Shown here in pieces: positions 17,230-25,185 of a stretch of DNA of 64,000 bases (position 1 is the stretch's first letter; each line of letters begins with the position of its first letter). Where the stretch lies: the NCBI RefSeq assembly GCF_036038375.1, contig NZ_CP107935.1, positions 5,890,001-5,954,000 on the forward strand. Reading direction: 5' to 3'. The notes under the pieces are model-generated. The model did no database searches. It was given only the letters and a program-made list of their open reading frames with translations, and had not been told where the DNA came from. The DNA comes from Streptomyces sp. NBC_00414 (GTDB lineage: Bacteria > Actinomycetota > Actinomycetes > Streptomycetales > Streptomycetaceae). The position numbers were made by a program, and so were the translations under genes.

Positions 17230-18417
17230 TCAGTCGGTTGTCGTGGGCAGGCGCAGTCGCACCCCGTAGCCGCCGTCGGCCGTGGCGCCGGCCTCGAAGG
17301 AGCCGGCGAGGTTCTCGGCCCGTTCGGCGAGGCCGATCAACCCGACCCGGGAGCCCGGCAGTTCGAGGACGGGCCGGGTCGGCGGGGTGTTGGTGACCGT
17401 CACGCCCAGCCCGTCGCCCCCGTGCCACAGACAGACCGTGGCGGTGGCGCCGGGCGCGTGCTTGCGTACGTTCGTGAGGGCCTCCTGCACGGTCCGGTAG
17501 ACCGCGCGCTGGGCCGGCGCCCCGATGCCGGAAGGCAGTTCGCCCTTCAGCGTCACCTCGATACCGCTGCCGTCGACCAGTTGCCGCAGGTCGGCCAGGG
17601 TCGGCTGGGGTGCCGGTTCGCCCGTACGGCCGCCGGAGGCGCGCAACAGCGTGACCATGTGCCGCAGTTCGTCGAGGGTGGTCACGCTGAGCCCGCGGAT
17701 CGTCCGGGCGGCCTCACGCGTCTCGGTGTCCTTCGCGCCGACCTGGAGGGCCCCGGCCCGTACGGCGATGAGGCTCACCTGGTGGGAGACCACGTCGTGC
17801 ATCTCCCGTGCCAGCTGGGCCCGTTCGCGGGCCAGCACGCTCTGGGCGTGCAGCCGGCGCTCGTGCTCCCGTGCCTCCTCGACCTCGGCCAGCCGCTCCG
17901 CCGCATCGCGTCTGGCCTGCACCAACTGGCCCAGGAAGAGGGGCGCGGCCGCCGTCGCCAGCAGATAGACGAAGTCGACGAAGGTCCAGAAGCGGTCGTC
18001 CGTCGCGTAGTCCGACAGCGGCCACGGCAGCGCGGAGGCCACCGCCGACGCCGTGGCGCAGGCGATGAGCAGGCGCCGGTCCCGGCTGCGTTCGGCCAGC
18101 GTGTAGAGCGCGGCCAGGGGTGCCACCACGACCGACGAGAACAGCGCGGCGGGCAGCGACAGCAGGAACACCGCCAGGGGGAAGCGCCGCCGCACGAGCA
18201 GCGCCGCACAGGCTGCGGCCGAGAGGGCCATCTCCAGCGGGGTGTCGTGGTCGAGCTGGAGACCGACGTCCACGGCCGCGAGGGCGACGAGCAGCGCGTC
18301 GGCCGGTAAGGCCCCCAACCGGCCCCGGCCCGCCGCCTCGTCGTCCGTCGTCCCGTCGTTCACGGCGGCCAAGCCTAGGCGCAGGCGGCCCGGGGCGGCA
18401 CCGGCGTCCGGCGGCAT
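17230..18417 (-). CDS. Orphan sensor histidine kinase (HisKA_3 type)
   Basis: A 395 aa membrane histidine kinase of the NarL/DesK class. About five hydrophobic segments occupy residues ~35-135, a coiled segment (QLVQARRDAAERLAEVEEAREHE) follows, then the dimerisation/phosphorylation box REMHDVVSHQVSLIAVRAG with the phospho-His, and the HATPase region with NVRKHAPGATATV and a G-L-I-G-L-AERAE loop. No response regulator gene is adjacent; one would be expected next to this class. The frame is open to 18834, but the upstream part is antisense to the signal peptide gene. ATG 18417 or GTG 18363 are the plausible starts and neither has a strong ribosome site. Confidence 0.85.
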   Translation of the reverse strand: MPPDAGAAPGRLRLGLAAVNDGTTDDEAAGRGRLGALPADALLVALAAVDVGLQLDHDTPLEMALSAAACAALLVRRRFPLAVFLLSLPAALFSSVVVAPLAALYTLAERSRDRRLLIACATASAVASALPWPLSDYATDDRFWTFVDFVYLLATAAAPLFLGQLVQARRDAAERLAEVEEAREHERRLHAQSVLARERAQLAREMHDVVSHQVSLIAVRAGALQVGAKDTETREAARTIRGLSVTTLDELRHMVTLLRASGGRTGEPAPQPTLADLRQLVDGSGIEVTLKGELPSGIGAPAQRAVYRTVQEALTNVRKHAPGATATVCLWHGGDGLGVTVTNTPPTRPVLELPGSRVGLIGLAERAENLAGSFEAGATADGGYGVRLRLPTTTD

Positions 18418-18574
18418 CGGTGGGGCGTGCCCGACGGACGCGTACGCGCACGCGTCGAAGGACTTTGCCTGTTCTTTACAACCCGTTCCACGGCTGCCTC
18501 GTCTCTCCGCTCGATCCATGACGCAGCCGTCCGCCGTTCCATCGTGCGGGCGGACCGATGAGAGAGAGCCCCAC

Positions 18575-18958
18575 ATGCGCCGAACTGTCCTCAGCGCCCT
18601 GGCACTCGCGTGCACCGCCGTACTGGCGGGCACGGTGCCCGCGTTCGCCGACGGGACGTCTCCGACCCCCGCCCCCGCCTCGGAGGCCCCGAGCACCGCC
18701 CCGACCAAGGCACCGGCCGGGAGCAAGCCCCCGACCGCCGAACCGAGCGCCGCGCCCGCGGAGCCGACCAAGGCGCCGACCGACGCGCCGGGCACGGGCG
18801 AGGTCTCCGTCGTACCCAGCGGAGCGCCCGACACCGGTGTGGCCTCGGACGGGTCCGGTGGTGAGGGCGGCCTGATCGGCGGTGGCGCCGCCGCGGCGTT
18901 CGCGCTGGGCGGCGCGGCGGTCTATGTCGTACGCCGCCGACGGGCGACCGGGGCGTGA
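18575..18958 (+). CDS. Small secreted Pro/Ala-rich protein with sortase-type tail
   Basis: A 127 aa exported protein. Signal peptide residues 1-26 end at AFA. Residues 27-80 are a low-complexity Pro/Ala/Thr stalk with PTKAP repeats. The tail has APDTG at residues 84-88, a Gly/Ala-rich hydrophobic helix and RRRRATGA. The order motif, helix, basic end is that of sortase substrates, though the motif departs from LPxTG/LAxTG. It overlaps the sortase gene by GTGA, so it is the natural candidate substrate of that enzyme. ATG 18575 follows GAGAGAG. Confidence 0.8.
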   Translation: MRRTVLSALALACTAVLAGTVPAFADGTSPTPAPASEAPSTAPTKAPAGSKPPTAEPSAAPAEPTKAPTDAPGTGEVSVVPSGAPDTGVASDGSGGEGGLIGGGAAAAFALGGAAVYVVRRRRATGA

Positions 18959-19584
18959 CCCTGCCCTCCAGGCGTGCCTTCGTCACCGCCGCGATGGCCA
19001 CCCTGCTCGTGGGCTGCGGCGGCGGCGGAGGGGGCGGCGAGACCGACGGCACCGGCACCTCCCGCGGAGAGAACACGTCACCGTCGTCGGGCTCCTCCGC
19101 GGCCGGGAAGACCGTGCACGCGCTCGCGCGCTCGGTGCCCGTCGGGCTGCGAATCCCGGCCGTCGACGTCGACACCAAGGTCATGCGGCTGGGGCTGGCC
19201 CCGGACGGCAGCGTGCAGGTGCCCCCGATCGAGGCCGACGACCGGGCGGGCTGGTACCGGCACTCGCCGACGCCCGGCCAGGTCGGCCCGTCGGTGATCC
19301 TCGGCCATGTCACGGTCGGCGGCTACGGGGACGGCGTCTTCCACGATCTCGCGCGGCTGCGGCGCGGCGACCGGATCGAGACCCGCCTGGAGAACGGCAC
19401 GGCGGCGGAGTTCACCGTCAGCGCCGTACGGACGGTCGCGCAGGCGGAGTTCCCGACGGACGACGTGTACGGGGACACGGGGCGGCCCGAGTTGCGGCTC
19501 ATCACGTGCGGCGGGCCCCGCAGCGGTGACGGCTACCGCGACAGCGTGATCGTCTTCGCCGAGCTGAGTCAGGAACGCCCCTGA
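18955..19584 (+). CDS. Class F-type sortase with lipobox
   Basis: A 209 aa sortase. The catalytic triad is visible: His118 in VILGHVTVGG, Cys185 in LRLITCGG and Arg195 in GYRDSVIV. Its length and the GWYRHSPTPGQ-GPSVI segment fit the small actinobacterial class F group. The N-terminus is a short basic stretch plus hydrophobic helix ending LLVGC, so it may be a lipoprotein anchored through Cys21, which is unusual since most sortases are held by a membrane helix. It sits directly after its probable substrate, with a coupled start. Confidence 0.88.
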   Translation: MTLPSRRAFVTAAMATLLVGCGGGGGGGETDGTGTSRGENTSPSSGSSAAGKTVHALARSVPVGLRIPAVDVDTKVMRLGLAPDGSVQVPPIEADDRAGWYRHSPTPGQVGPSVILGHVTVGGYGDGVFHDLARLRRGDRIETRLENGTAAEFTVSAVRTVAQAEFPTDDVYGDTGRPELRLITCGGPRSGDGYRDSVIVFAELSQERP

Positions 19585-19589
19585 CGCGA

Positions 19590-19688
19590 ACCACCGGCAC
19601 CGACCGACCGATCGGAACCACCGGAACCGGCCGACCGATCGGAACCACCGACACCGACCGACCGATCGGAACCACCGGAACCAACCGA
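19590..19688. repeat. 27-bp tandem repeat with internal CCGATCGG palindrome
   Basis: Three full copies start at 19590, 19617 and 19644, exactly 27 bp apart, each beginning ACCACCG and ending GACCGATCGGA. A shortened copy follows from 19671 and a partial one after it. Every full unit carries the 8-bp palindrome CCGATCGG. The array lies between the sortase stop and the sigma factor gene, in the region expected to hold the latter's promoter. Confidence 0.9.
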
Positions 19689-19858
19689 ACCACCGGCACC
19701 ACCCGCCCCACCTGAACCCCGGATTCCGGGTCGTTGGAACCGTACGCCGACGGCCCGGGATCCTTCCGGGTGAGCCACACAGGCCCAGCAGGCCCCACAA
19801 GCCCTACGAGACAGGCCCGCAGAGCAGCCCCACGAGTGTCGTCACGACCTGGAGAGCG

Positions 19859-20350
19859 TTGAAACGGTCCCGCGAGCAGGCAGCGTCCGAGCTGTTCGCT
19901 GCCCTCTATCCGCGCCTCGCCGGCTGGTGCCGCCGGCTGGTGGACGACGACGAGACGGCCCACGAGATCGCCTCGGAGGCGTTCACGCGGCTCTGGGCCC
20001 GCTGGACCTCCGTGGCGGAGCCCCGCGGCTTCCTCTACGTGACCGCGGCCAACCTCGTCCGGGACCACTGGCGCAAGCTGGAACGCGAACGCAGGGCGAT
20101 GCGCCGCGCGACGGCCGAGGCCGCCGTCCGCCCGGAGACCGAACAGGCCGACCCGTCGGTGCGCCTGCTCGTGCAGTCGCTGCCGGAACGACTGCGCGTC
20201 CCGATCCTGCTGCACTACTACGCTGACATGCCGATCCGGGAGGTGTCCGTGCTGACCGGGCGCAAGGAAGGAACCATCAAGGCCGATCTCCACGCGGCCC
20301 GCGAACTGCTCCGCGCCCATCTGAGGAGAAGCGTTGATCACACACTCTGA
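19859..20350 (+). CDS. ECF-type RNA polymerase sigma factor
   Basis: A 163 aa sigma-70 family protein with region 2 (ELFAALYPRLAGWCRRLVDDDETAHEIASEAFTRLW, then the -10 recognition part GFLYVTAANLVRDHWRK) and region 4 (LPERLRVPILLHYYADMPIREVSVLTGRKEGTIKADLHAARELL). The start is TTG 19859 with GGAG four bases upstream. It overlaps the next gene by 17 bases. The 27-bp repeat array lies upstream. Its regulon cannot be read here. Confidence 0.9.
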   Translation: MKRSREQAASELFAALYPRLAGWCRRLVDDDETAHEIASEAFTRLWARWTSVAEPRGFLYVTAANLVRDHWRKLERERRAMRRATAEAAVRPETEQADPSVRLLVQSLPERLRVPILLHYYADMPIREVSVLTGRKEGTIKADLHAARELLRAHLRRSVDHTL

Positions 20351-20840
20351 CGACGGTCCGGACTTCGAACCCGACGACCCCCTCGCCGTCATCCTGCGGC
20401 CCACCTCCGACTACCTCGGCCCGCCCGCCGGGCGGTACGAGGCGATCCGCCGGGGTGCGGCCCGCCGCCAGATCGGCCGTGCCGCGGCCGGGGCGGCCCT
20501 GCTGTGCGCCGCGACCGCTCTCATCGCGCTGCCGGTCCGGCTGGGGACACCCGACCGGCCCGCGTCCCCGACGGTCCCCCTCGCCCCGCCGCCCCCGAGC
20601 AGTCCTTCGTCCTCACCCACCCTGCCGCCGTCGCCGGAGCCCTCGGAGTCCCGGGCCACCGAGGAGCCTTCGGCGAAGTCCCCGGCCGCGAGCCCCGGTA
20701 CGGGGACCGATCCGTCCGCCGCCGTCCCGAGCGAGCCGCCGACGCACTCGGCGGCGCCCACCAAGGTGCCGACCACGAAGCCCACATCGGCATCGACACT
20801 GGCACCGACTCCGAAGGCCTCGGCGGCTCCGTCCTCCTGA
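20334..20840 (+). CDS. Single-span membrane protein, putative sigma-factor partner
   Basis: A 168 aa protein whose TTG start lies inside the sigma factor gene, preceded by AGGAG, so translation is coupled. It has a ~45-residue cytoplasmic part (DPLAVILRPTSDYLGPPAGRYEAIRRGAARRQ), one transmembrane helix (residues ~48-66) and an extracellular Pro/Ser/Thr-rich tail. This position and topology are those of anti-sigma factors, but no zinc-binding anti-sigma motif is seen, so the role is inferred only from context. Confidence 0.65.
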   Translation: MITHSDDGPDFEPDDPLAVILRPTSDYLGPPAGRYEAIRRGAARRQIGRAAAGAALLCAATALIALPVRLGTPDRPASPTVPLAPPPPSSPSSSPTLPPSPEPSESRATEEPSAKSPAASPGTGTDPSAAVPSEPPTHSAAPTKVPTTKPTSASTLAPTPKASAAPSS

Positions 20841-21029
20841 CGGCGCCTCAGGCGGCAGCCGGTACTGGTCCGGTGGGGGTGGCCCCACCCCGGGTCCGGT
20901 AGGCCGCTTCATGGCGGCGGCAGACGGCTGGCGGCAAGGTGGAACCCAGAAAGTCCAACCGGAGGTTCAGCCCGAAGTACCACCGGAAGGACCACCCAGA
21001 AGCCGCCCCGCCGCCCGGAAGGAACCGCC

Positions 21030-21287
21030 ATGAACATCTCCACGACCACCGCCCGCACCGATGTCCTCGTGAGCGATGTCATCGCGACCTCCGCCGCCGC
21101 GCCGACCGCCGTCACGACCGCCGCCGTCACGACGTCCGAGAACGAGCTCGCCCCGCTGCTCGCCGCCTGGGACGACGCGCACTCCGGCGCCTCCGACGAT
21201 CTCGAATGGCGCCACCTGCTGGACGAGATGGCCCACCCACGCACCACGCAGGCGTTCTACCGGCTGGCCGCGACCGCCGGGAGCTGA
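21030..21287 (+). CDS. Small hypothetical protein
   Basis: An 85 aa protein preceded by GGAAGGA with good spacing. The first ~40 residues are Ala/Thr/Val-rich and low in complexity. The second half, APLLAAWDDAHSGASDDLEWRHLLDEMAHPRTTQAFYRLAATAG, is a plausible small helical domain. No family is recognised. It may belong with the sigma factor pair upstream, from which a GC-rich inverted repeat (around 20870-20895) separates it. Confidence 0.55.
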   Translation: MNISTTTARTDVLVSDVIATSAAAPTAVTTAAVTTSENELAPLLAAWDDAHSGASDDLEWRHLLDEMAHPRTTQAFYRLAATAGS

Positions 21288-21352
21288 CCCCGCCCCGCCG
21301 CTCGCCATCGGCGGGACCGATGGGCCCATCGGCAGGACGCCCCACCGGCTCG

Positions 21353-21389
21353 TGGACCCGCGTCACGGCCCGCTCGTACCTTCCAGGGC
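21353..21389 (+). promoter_or_regulatory. Probable leaderless promoter of the EamA gene
   Basis: TGGACC at 21353-21358 and TACCTT at 21377-21382 are 18 bases apart, and the ATG at 21390 starts seven bases after the -10 box. There is no clear ribosome site. Transcription would start at or next to the start codon. Confidence 0.5.
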
Positions 21390-22349
21390 ATGACCACGAC
21401 CCCGGGCAACATGAAAACGGCGGAGAACAAGGGCACGGCCCAGCTGACGATCGCGATGGTGCTCTCCGGCACGCTCGGCGTCTTCGTCGTCGAGTCGGGC
21501 GCCTCGCCCTTCGACGTCGTCTTCTTCCGTGTCCTGTTCGGCGCCCTCGCCCTCGGCGCCTACGTCGTCGCCCGCGGCTGGCTCCGCGGCCACGGCTTCA
21601 CCCCGCGCACCCTCGGACTCACCGTCCTCGGCGGCCTGTTCATCGTCTTCAACTGGGTCTTCCTCTTCCAGTCCTACGAGAACACGTCGATCTCCGTGGC
21701 GACGGTGGTCTACCACACCCAGCCGTTCTACGTGGTCCTGCTCGGCGCCCTCCTCTTCCGCGAGCGCCTGACGGCCGTCACGGTCGGCTGGGTGGCCCTC
21801 GCCTTCGCGGGTCTGATCCTGGTCTCGGGCGTCACCCCCGCCGACTTCGCGAGCGGCGGCTCGTACGTCGCCGGCGTGGGCCAGGCACTGCTGGCCGCGC
21901 TCCTCTACGCCCTGTCGACCCTCGTGACCAAGCGGGTGACGGGTGTGCGCCCGCACCTGATCGCGCTCGTCCAGGTCGTCGTCGGCATCCCGCTCCTGCT
22001 GCCCTTCGCCGACTTCGGCGCGATGAGCGGCACGGGCGCCGACTGGGGCTGGCTGGTGGGCCTGGGCCTGATCCACACCGGCCTGATGTACGTCCTCATG
22101 TACGCGGCCTACGCCAAGCTCCCGACCGCGAAGATCGCGGTGCTCGCCTTCACCTACCCGGCGGTCGCGATGGTGGCGGACTGGGCGGTGTACGGCCACC
22201 ACATCGGGCCCGTCCAGGCGCTGAGCGTACCGCTGATCGTCCTGGCCAGCCTGAAGGTGACCCTCGCGAGGAAGCCCGCCGCCTCCGCCACCCGTACGGT
22301 CACTCGCTCCGAGTCTGTTCCCGCAGCACCCGTACCGTCTCGTCGATGA
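21390..22349 (+). CDS. EamA/DMT family transporter
   Basis: A 319 aa membrane protein with ten predicted hydrophobic helices in two EamA repeats; the second begins near residue 155. Visible signatures are VETSVYHTQPFYVVLLGALLF-like packing in helix 4 and TAKIAVLAFTYPAVAMVADW in the second half. Members export amino acids, nucleobases or other metabolites. Its last 50 bases overlap the 3-prime end of the convergent LysR gene, and such exporter/LysR pairs are often functionally linked. Confidence 0.88.
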   Translation: MTTTPGNMKTAENKGTAQLTIAMVLSGTLGVFVVESGASPFDVVFFRVLFGALALGAYVVARGWLRGHGFTPRTLGLTVLGGLFIVFNWVFLFQSYENTSISVATVVYHTQPFYVVLLGALLFRERLTAVTVGWVALAFAGLILVSGVTPADFASGGSYVAGVGQALLAALLYALSTLVTKRVTGVRPHLIALVQVVVGIPLLLPFADFGAMSGTGADWGWLVGLGLIHTGLMYVLMYAAYAKLPTAKIAVLAFTYPAVAMVADWAVYGHHIGPVQALSVPLIVLASLKVTLARKPAASATRTVTRSESVPAAPVPSRR

Positions 22350-23202
22350 ACAGCCGCAGATGGCGCGGCAGCCGTTCGCCCTGCCGCCACGCCAACTGCG
22401 TGTACAGCTGGAACGGCGGCTTCCAGTCCAGCTCCGTCAGCTCGCCCGACGCCAGCTCGGCCCGCACGGTCATCCGCGGCAGCAGCGCGACCCCCAGGCC
22501 GCCCGCCACCCCGCGCTTGGTCGCCTCGATCGTGCCGAACTCCATGAACGGCGGCGACTGCCCGGCGGCCCCGGCAAGCTCCGCCTCGAACAGATCGCGG
22601 TACGGGCAGCCGGGCTCCGTGCCCACCAGCTGGGCCGCCGTGAGGTCCTCGGTGGTCAGCGGAGCCCGGTCCCCGGCCAGCGGATGGCGGGGCGAGGAGA
22701 CCAGGACCAGCGGCTCGGCGGTCAGCACCACCGTCTCAAGCCCCGGGTGCCCGGCGACCGGCTCCATGAGAAAGCCCACGTCGTACGTGCCCTGCCGCAG
22801 CGCCTGCCGGGTCGCGTCCCCCAGGGTCGGGCGCATCGACAGTCGTACGCCGGGATAGCGGTGGTGGAAGAGTTCGAGGAGGGGCGGCAGCCGGTACGAC
22901 GTCAGCGACTCCATCGTGCCGACGGTCAGCGAACCGGCCGGTTCCGCCGAGCCGGTGACCGCCGCCCGGGCCTCCTCGCTCAGCTCGATGATCTGCCGGG
23001 CGTAGGGCAGGAGCCGCTCGCCGGCCTCGGTGAGCCGGATGCGGCTGCCGAGCCGGTCGAAGAGTTCGGCGCCGAGCGAGGACTCCAGGGCGCGGATCTG
23101 GCCGGTCACGCTGGACTGCGCGTACTTCAGCTCGGCGGCGGCCCGGGTGAAGCTCAGCACGGTGGCGACCTTCTCGAAGGTGACCAGAAGCCGTATCTCC
23201 AT
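22300..23202 (-). CDS. LysR family transcriptional regulator
   Basis: A 300 aa LysR-type regulator. Residues 1-60 hold the winged helix (LLVTFEKVATVLSFTRAAAELKYAQSSVTGQIRALESSLGAELFDRLG). The rest is the periplasmic-binding-like effector domain (GSLTVGTMESLTSYRLPPLLELFHHRYPGVRL ...). It is the likely regulator of the EamA transporter, with which it converges. The effector is unknown. Confidence 0.92.
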   Translation of the reverse strand: MEIRLLVTFEKVATVLSFTRAAAELKYAQSSVTGQIRALESSLGAELFDRLGSRIRLTEAGERLLPYARQIIELSEEARAAVTGSAEPAGSLTVGTMESLTSYRLPPLLELFHHRYPGVRLSMRPTLGDATRQALRQGTYDVGFLMEPVAGHPGLETVVLTAEPLVLVSSPRHPLAGDRAPLTTEDLTAAQLVGTEPGCPYRDLFEAELAGAAGQSPPFMEFGTIEATKRGVAGGLGVALLPRMTVRAELASGELTELDWKPPFQLYTQLAWRQGERLPRHLRLFIDETVRVLREQTRSE

Positions 23203-23203
23203 G

Positions 23204-23256
23204 CCGTGTCCGCCCGCCCGTCTGCCCGTCCGCCCGTGTGCCCGTGTGCCCGTCCG
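23204..23256. repeat. Short GCCCGT-rich direct repeats
   Basis: Between the LysR start and the stop of the next gene the sequence is a run of CCGCCCGT, CTGCCCGT and GTGCCCGT units of 7-8 bases, about six copies. It looks like slippage of a short GC-rich repeat. No function is evident. Confidence 0.7.
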
Positions 23257-23625
23257 TCAGGACTTCGGCGGGGCGGAGTCCTCGGGACCCTCGCCGCCGG
23301 TGTCGTCCTTGGGGCCGCTCGTGCCCTCGTCCTTGCCGCCCGCCGGGCCGTCGTCCTTGCGGTCGTCCTTGAGGGACTTCAGGAAGTCGGGGTTGTCGTC
23401 GGGCGCGACCCAGCCGCCCCGGCGGGACGAGGAGACGTCGCGCGGGGTGCGGACACGGCCGACGATCAGCCAGGAGATGGAGCCCACGAGCGGGAACAGC
23501 AGCACGAGGATCGCCCAGATCGGCTTCGGGATGTGACGGATGTCCTTCTCATCGGTGGTGATGCAGTCGATGAACGCATAGATGCTGAGTGCCAGCGGCA
23601 CCAGGATCATCAGCACCCGAAGCAT
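23257..23625 (-). CDS. PLDc_N domain membrane protein
   Basis: A 122 aa small membrane protein. Two helices (MLRVLMILVPLALSIYAFIDCI and PIWAILVLLFPLVGSISWLIVG) frame the conserved DIRHIPKPIWA loop of the phospholipase D-nuclease N-terminal (PLDc_N) family. The C-terminal half is charged and Asp/Lys/Gly-rich. The family lacks a catalytic domain and its role is unknown. It is divergent from mqnL. Confidence 0.85.
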   Translation of the reverse strand: MLRVLMILVPLALSIYAFIDCITTDEKDIRHIPKPIWAILVLLFPLVGSISWLIVGRVRTPRDVSSSRRGGWVAPDDNPDFLKSLKDDRKDDGPAGGKDEGTSGPKDDTGGEGPEDSAPPKS

Positions 23626-23724
23626 GCGGTGTTCCCCCTGCTGTGGAGATACGTGCGGAGATCGGGACCGGCTGAGCGGCCCCCGTTACAGAGCCAGCGT
23701 AGCGAGTAGCCGATACTGGAACGC

Positions 23725-25185
23725 ATGGCTTACGACGATCTTCGCTCCCTGCTCCGGGCGCTGGAGCGCGAGGGCGACCTCCAGCGCATCAAGGCCGAGG
23801 TGGACCCGTACCTGGAGGTCGGGGAGATCGTCGACCGCGTCCAGAAGGCGGGCGGCCCCGCGCTGCTCTTCGAGAACGTGCGCGGATCGGCGATGCCGCT
23901 CGCGATGAACGTCTTCGGGACGGACCGCCGCCTGCTCAAGGCGCTCGGCCTGAAGTCGTACGCGGAGATCAGCGAGAAGATCGGCGGACTGCTGAAACCC
24001 GAGCTGCCGCAGGGCTTCATGGGGGTGCGCGAGGCCTTCGGGAAGCTCGGCGCCATGACGCACGTACCGCCGAAGAAGGTGAAGTCGGGCAGCGCCCCCG
24101 TCCAGGAGGTCGTGCTCACCGGCGACGACGTCGACCTGGACCAGCTGCCGGCGCTCTTCACCTGGCCGCAGGACGGCGGGTCCTTCTTCAACCTCGGGCT
24201 CACCCACACCAAGGACCCCGAGTCCGGCATCCGCAACCTCGGGCTCTACCGACTGCAGCGCCACGACAAGCGCACCATCGGCATGCACTGGCAGATCCAC
24301 AAGGACAGCCGCAACCACTACGCCGTGGCCGCGCGCCGCGGCGAGCGGCTGCCGGTCGCGATCGCCTTCGGCTGCCCGCCGGCCGTGACGTACGCCTCCA
24401 CCGCGCCGCTGCCCGGTGACATCGACGAGTACCTCTTCGCCGGGTTCCTCCAGGGCAAGCGGATCGAGATGGTCGACTGCAAGACGGTGCCGCTCCAGGT
24501 GCCGGCGCAGGCCGAGGTCGTCATCGAGGGCTGGCTTGAGCCGGGCGAGATGCTCCCCGAGGGCCCCTTCGGCGACCACACCGGCTTCTACACCCCGCAG
24601 GAGCCCTTCCCGGCGCTCACCATCGACTGCGTCACGATGCGCAAGCGCCCGCTGATCCAGTCGATCGTGGTCGGCCGCCCGCCGACGGAGGACGGCCCGC
24701 TGGGCCGCGCGACGGAGAGGTTCTTCCTCCCCCTGCTCAAGATCATCGTGCCGGACATCGTGGACTACCACCTCCCCGAGGCGGGCGGCTTCCACAACTG
24801 CGCGATCGTGGCGATCGACAAGAAGTACCCGAAGCACGCCCAGAAGGTGATGCACGCCGTCTGGGGCGCCCACATGATGTCCCTGACCAAGCTGATCGTG
24901 ATCGTCGACTCCGACTGCGACGTCCACGACCTGCACGAGGTCGCGTGGCGGGCGCTGGGCAACACGGACTACTCGCGTGACCTCACCGTCGTCGAGGGAC
25001 CGGTCGACCATCTCGACCACGCCTCGTACCAGCAGTTCTGGGGCGGCAAGGCGGGCATCGACGCCACCCGCAAGTGGCCCGAGGAGGGCTACACCCGGGA
25101 CGGCGGCTGGCCCGAGATGGTCCTCTCGGACCCGGATACGGCGGCGAAGGTCGACCGCCGCTGGAAGGAGTACGGACTTTCGTGA
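23725..25185 (+). CDS. mqnL: UbiD-family decarboxylase of menaquinone biosynthesis
   Basis: A 486 aa UbiD-type decarboxylase that uses prenylated FMN. Visible landmarks are PALLFENVRGSAMPLAMNVFG, the metal/cofactor region GLYRLQRHDKRTIGMHWQIHKDSRNHY, and EAEVVIEGWLEPGEMLPEGPFGDHTGFY with the conserved glutamates. In Streptomyces the futalosine route needs such an enzyme late in the pathway, to remove the ring carboxylate. MqnP follows with a GTGA overlap, and the cofactor-making UbiX homologue is at 28138, which supports this assignment over a ubiquinone role. Confidence 0.93.
   Translation: MAYDDLRSLLRALEREGDLQRIKAEVDPYLEVGEIVDRVQKAGGPALLFENVRGSAMPLAMNVFGTDRRLLKALGLKSYAEISEKIGGLLKPELPQGFMGVREAFGKLGAMTHVPPKKVKSGSAPVQEVVLTGDDVDLDQLPALFTWPQDGGSFFNLGLTHTKDPESGIRNLGLYRLQRHDKRTIGMHWQIHKDSRNHYAVAARRGERLPVAIAFGCPPAVTYASTAPLPGDIDEYLFAGFLQGKRIEMVDCKTVPLQVPAQAEVVIEGWLEPGEMLPEGPFGDHTGFYTPQEPFPALTIDCVTMRKRPLIQSIVVGRPPTEDGPLGRATERFFLPLLKIIVPDIVDYHLPEAGGFHNCAIVAIDKKYPKHAQKVMHAVWGAHMMSLTKLIVIVDSDCDVHDLHEVAWRALGNTDYSRDLTVVEGPVDHLDHASYQQFWGGKAGIDATRKWPEEGYTRDGGWPEMVLSDPDTAAKVDRRWKEYGLS

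Noticed and set aside
19502..20404. 300-codon minus-strand frame with Gly/Ser/Val repeats
   Set aside because: The repeats come from translating the 27-bp DNA array, and the rest is antisense to the sigma factor gene.
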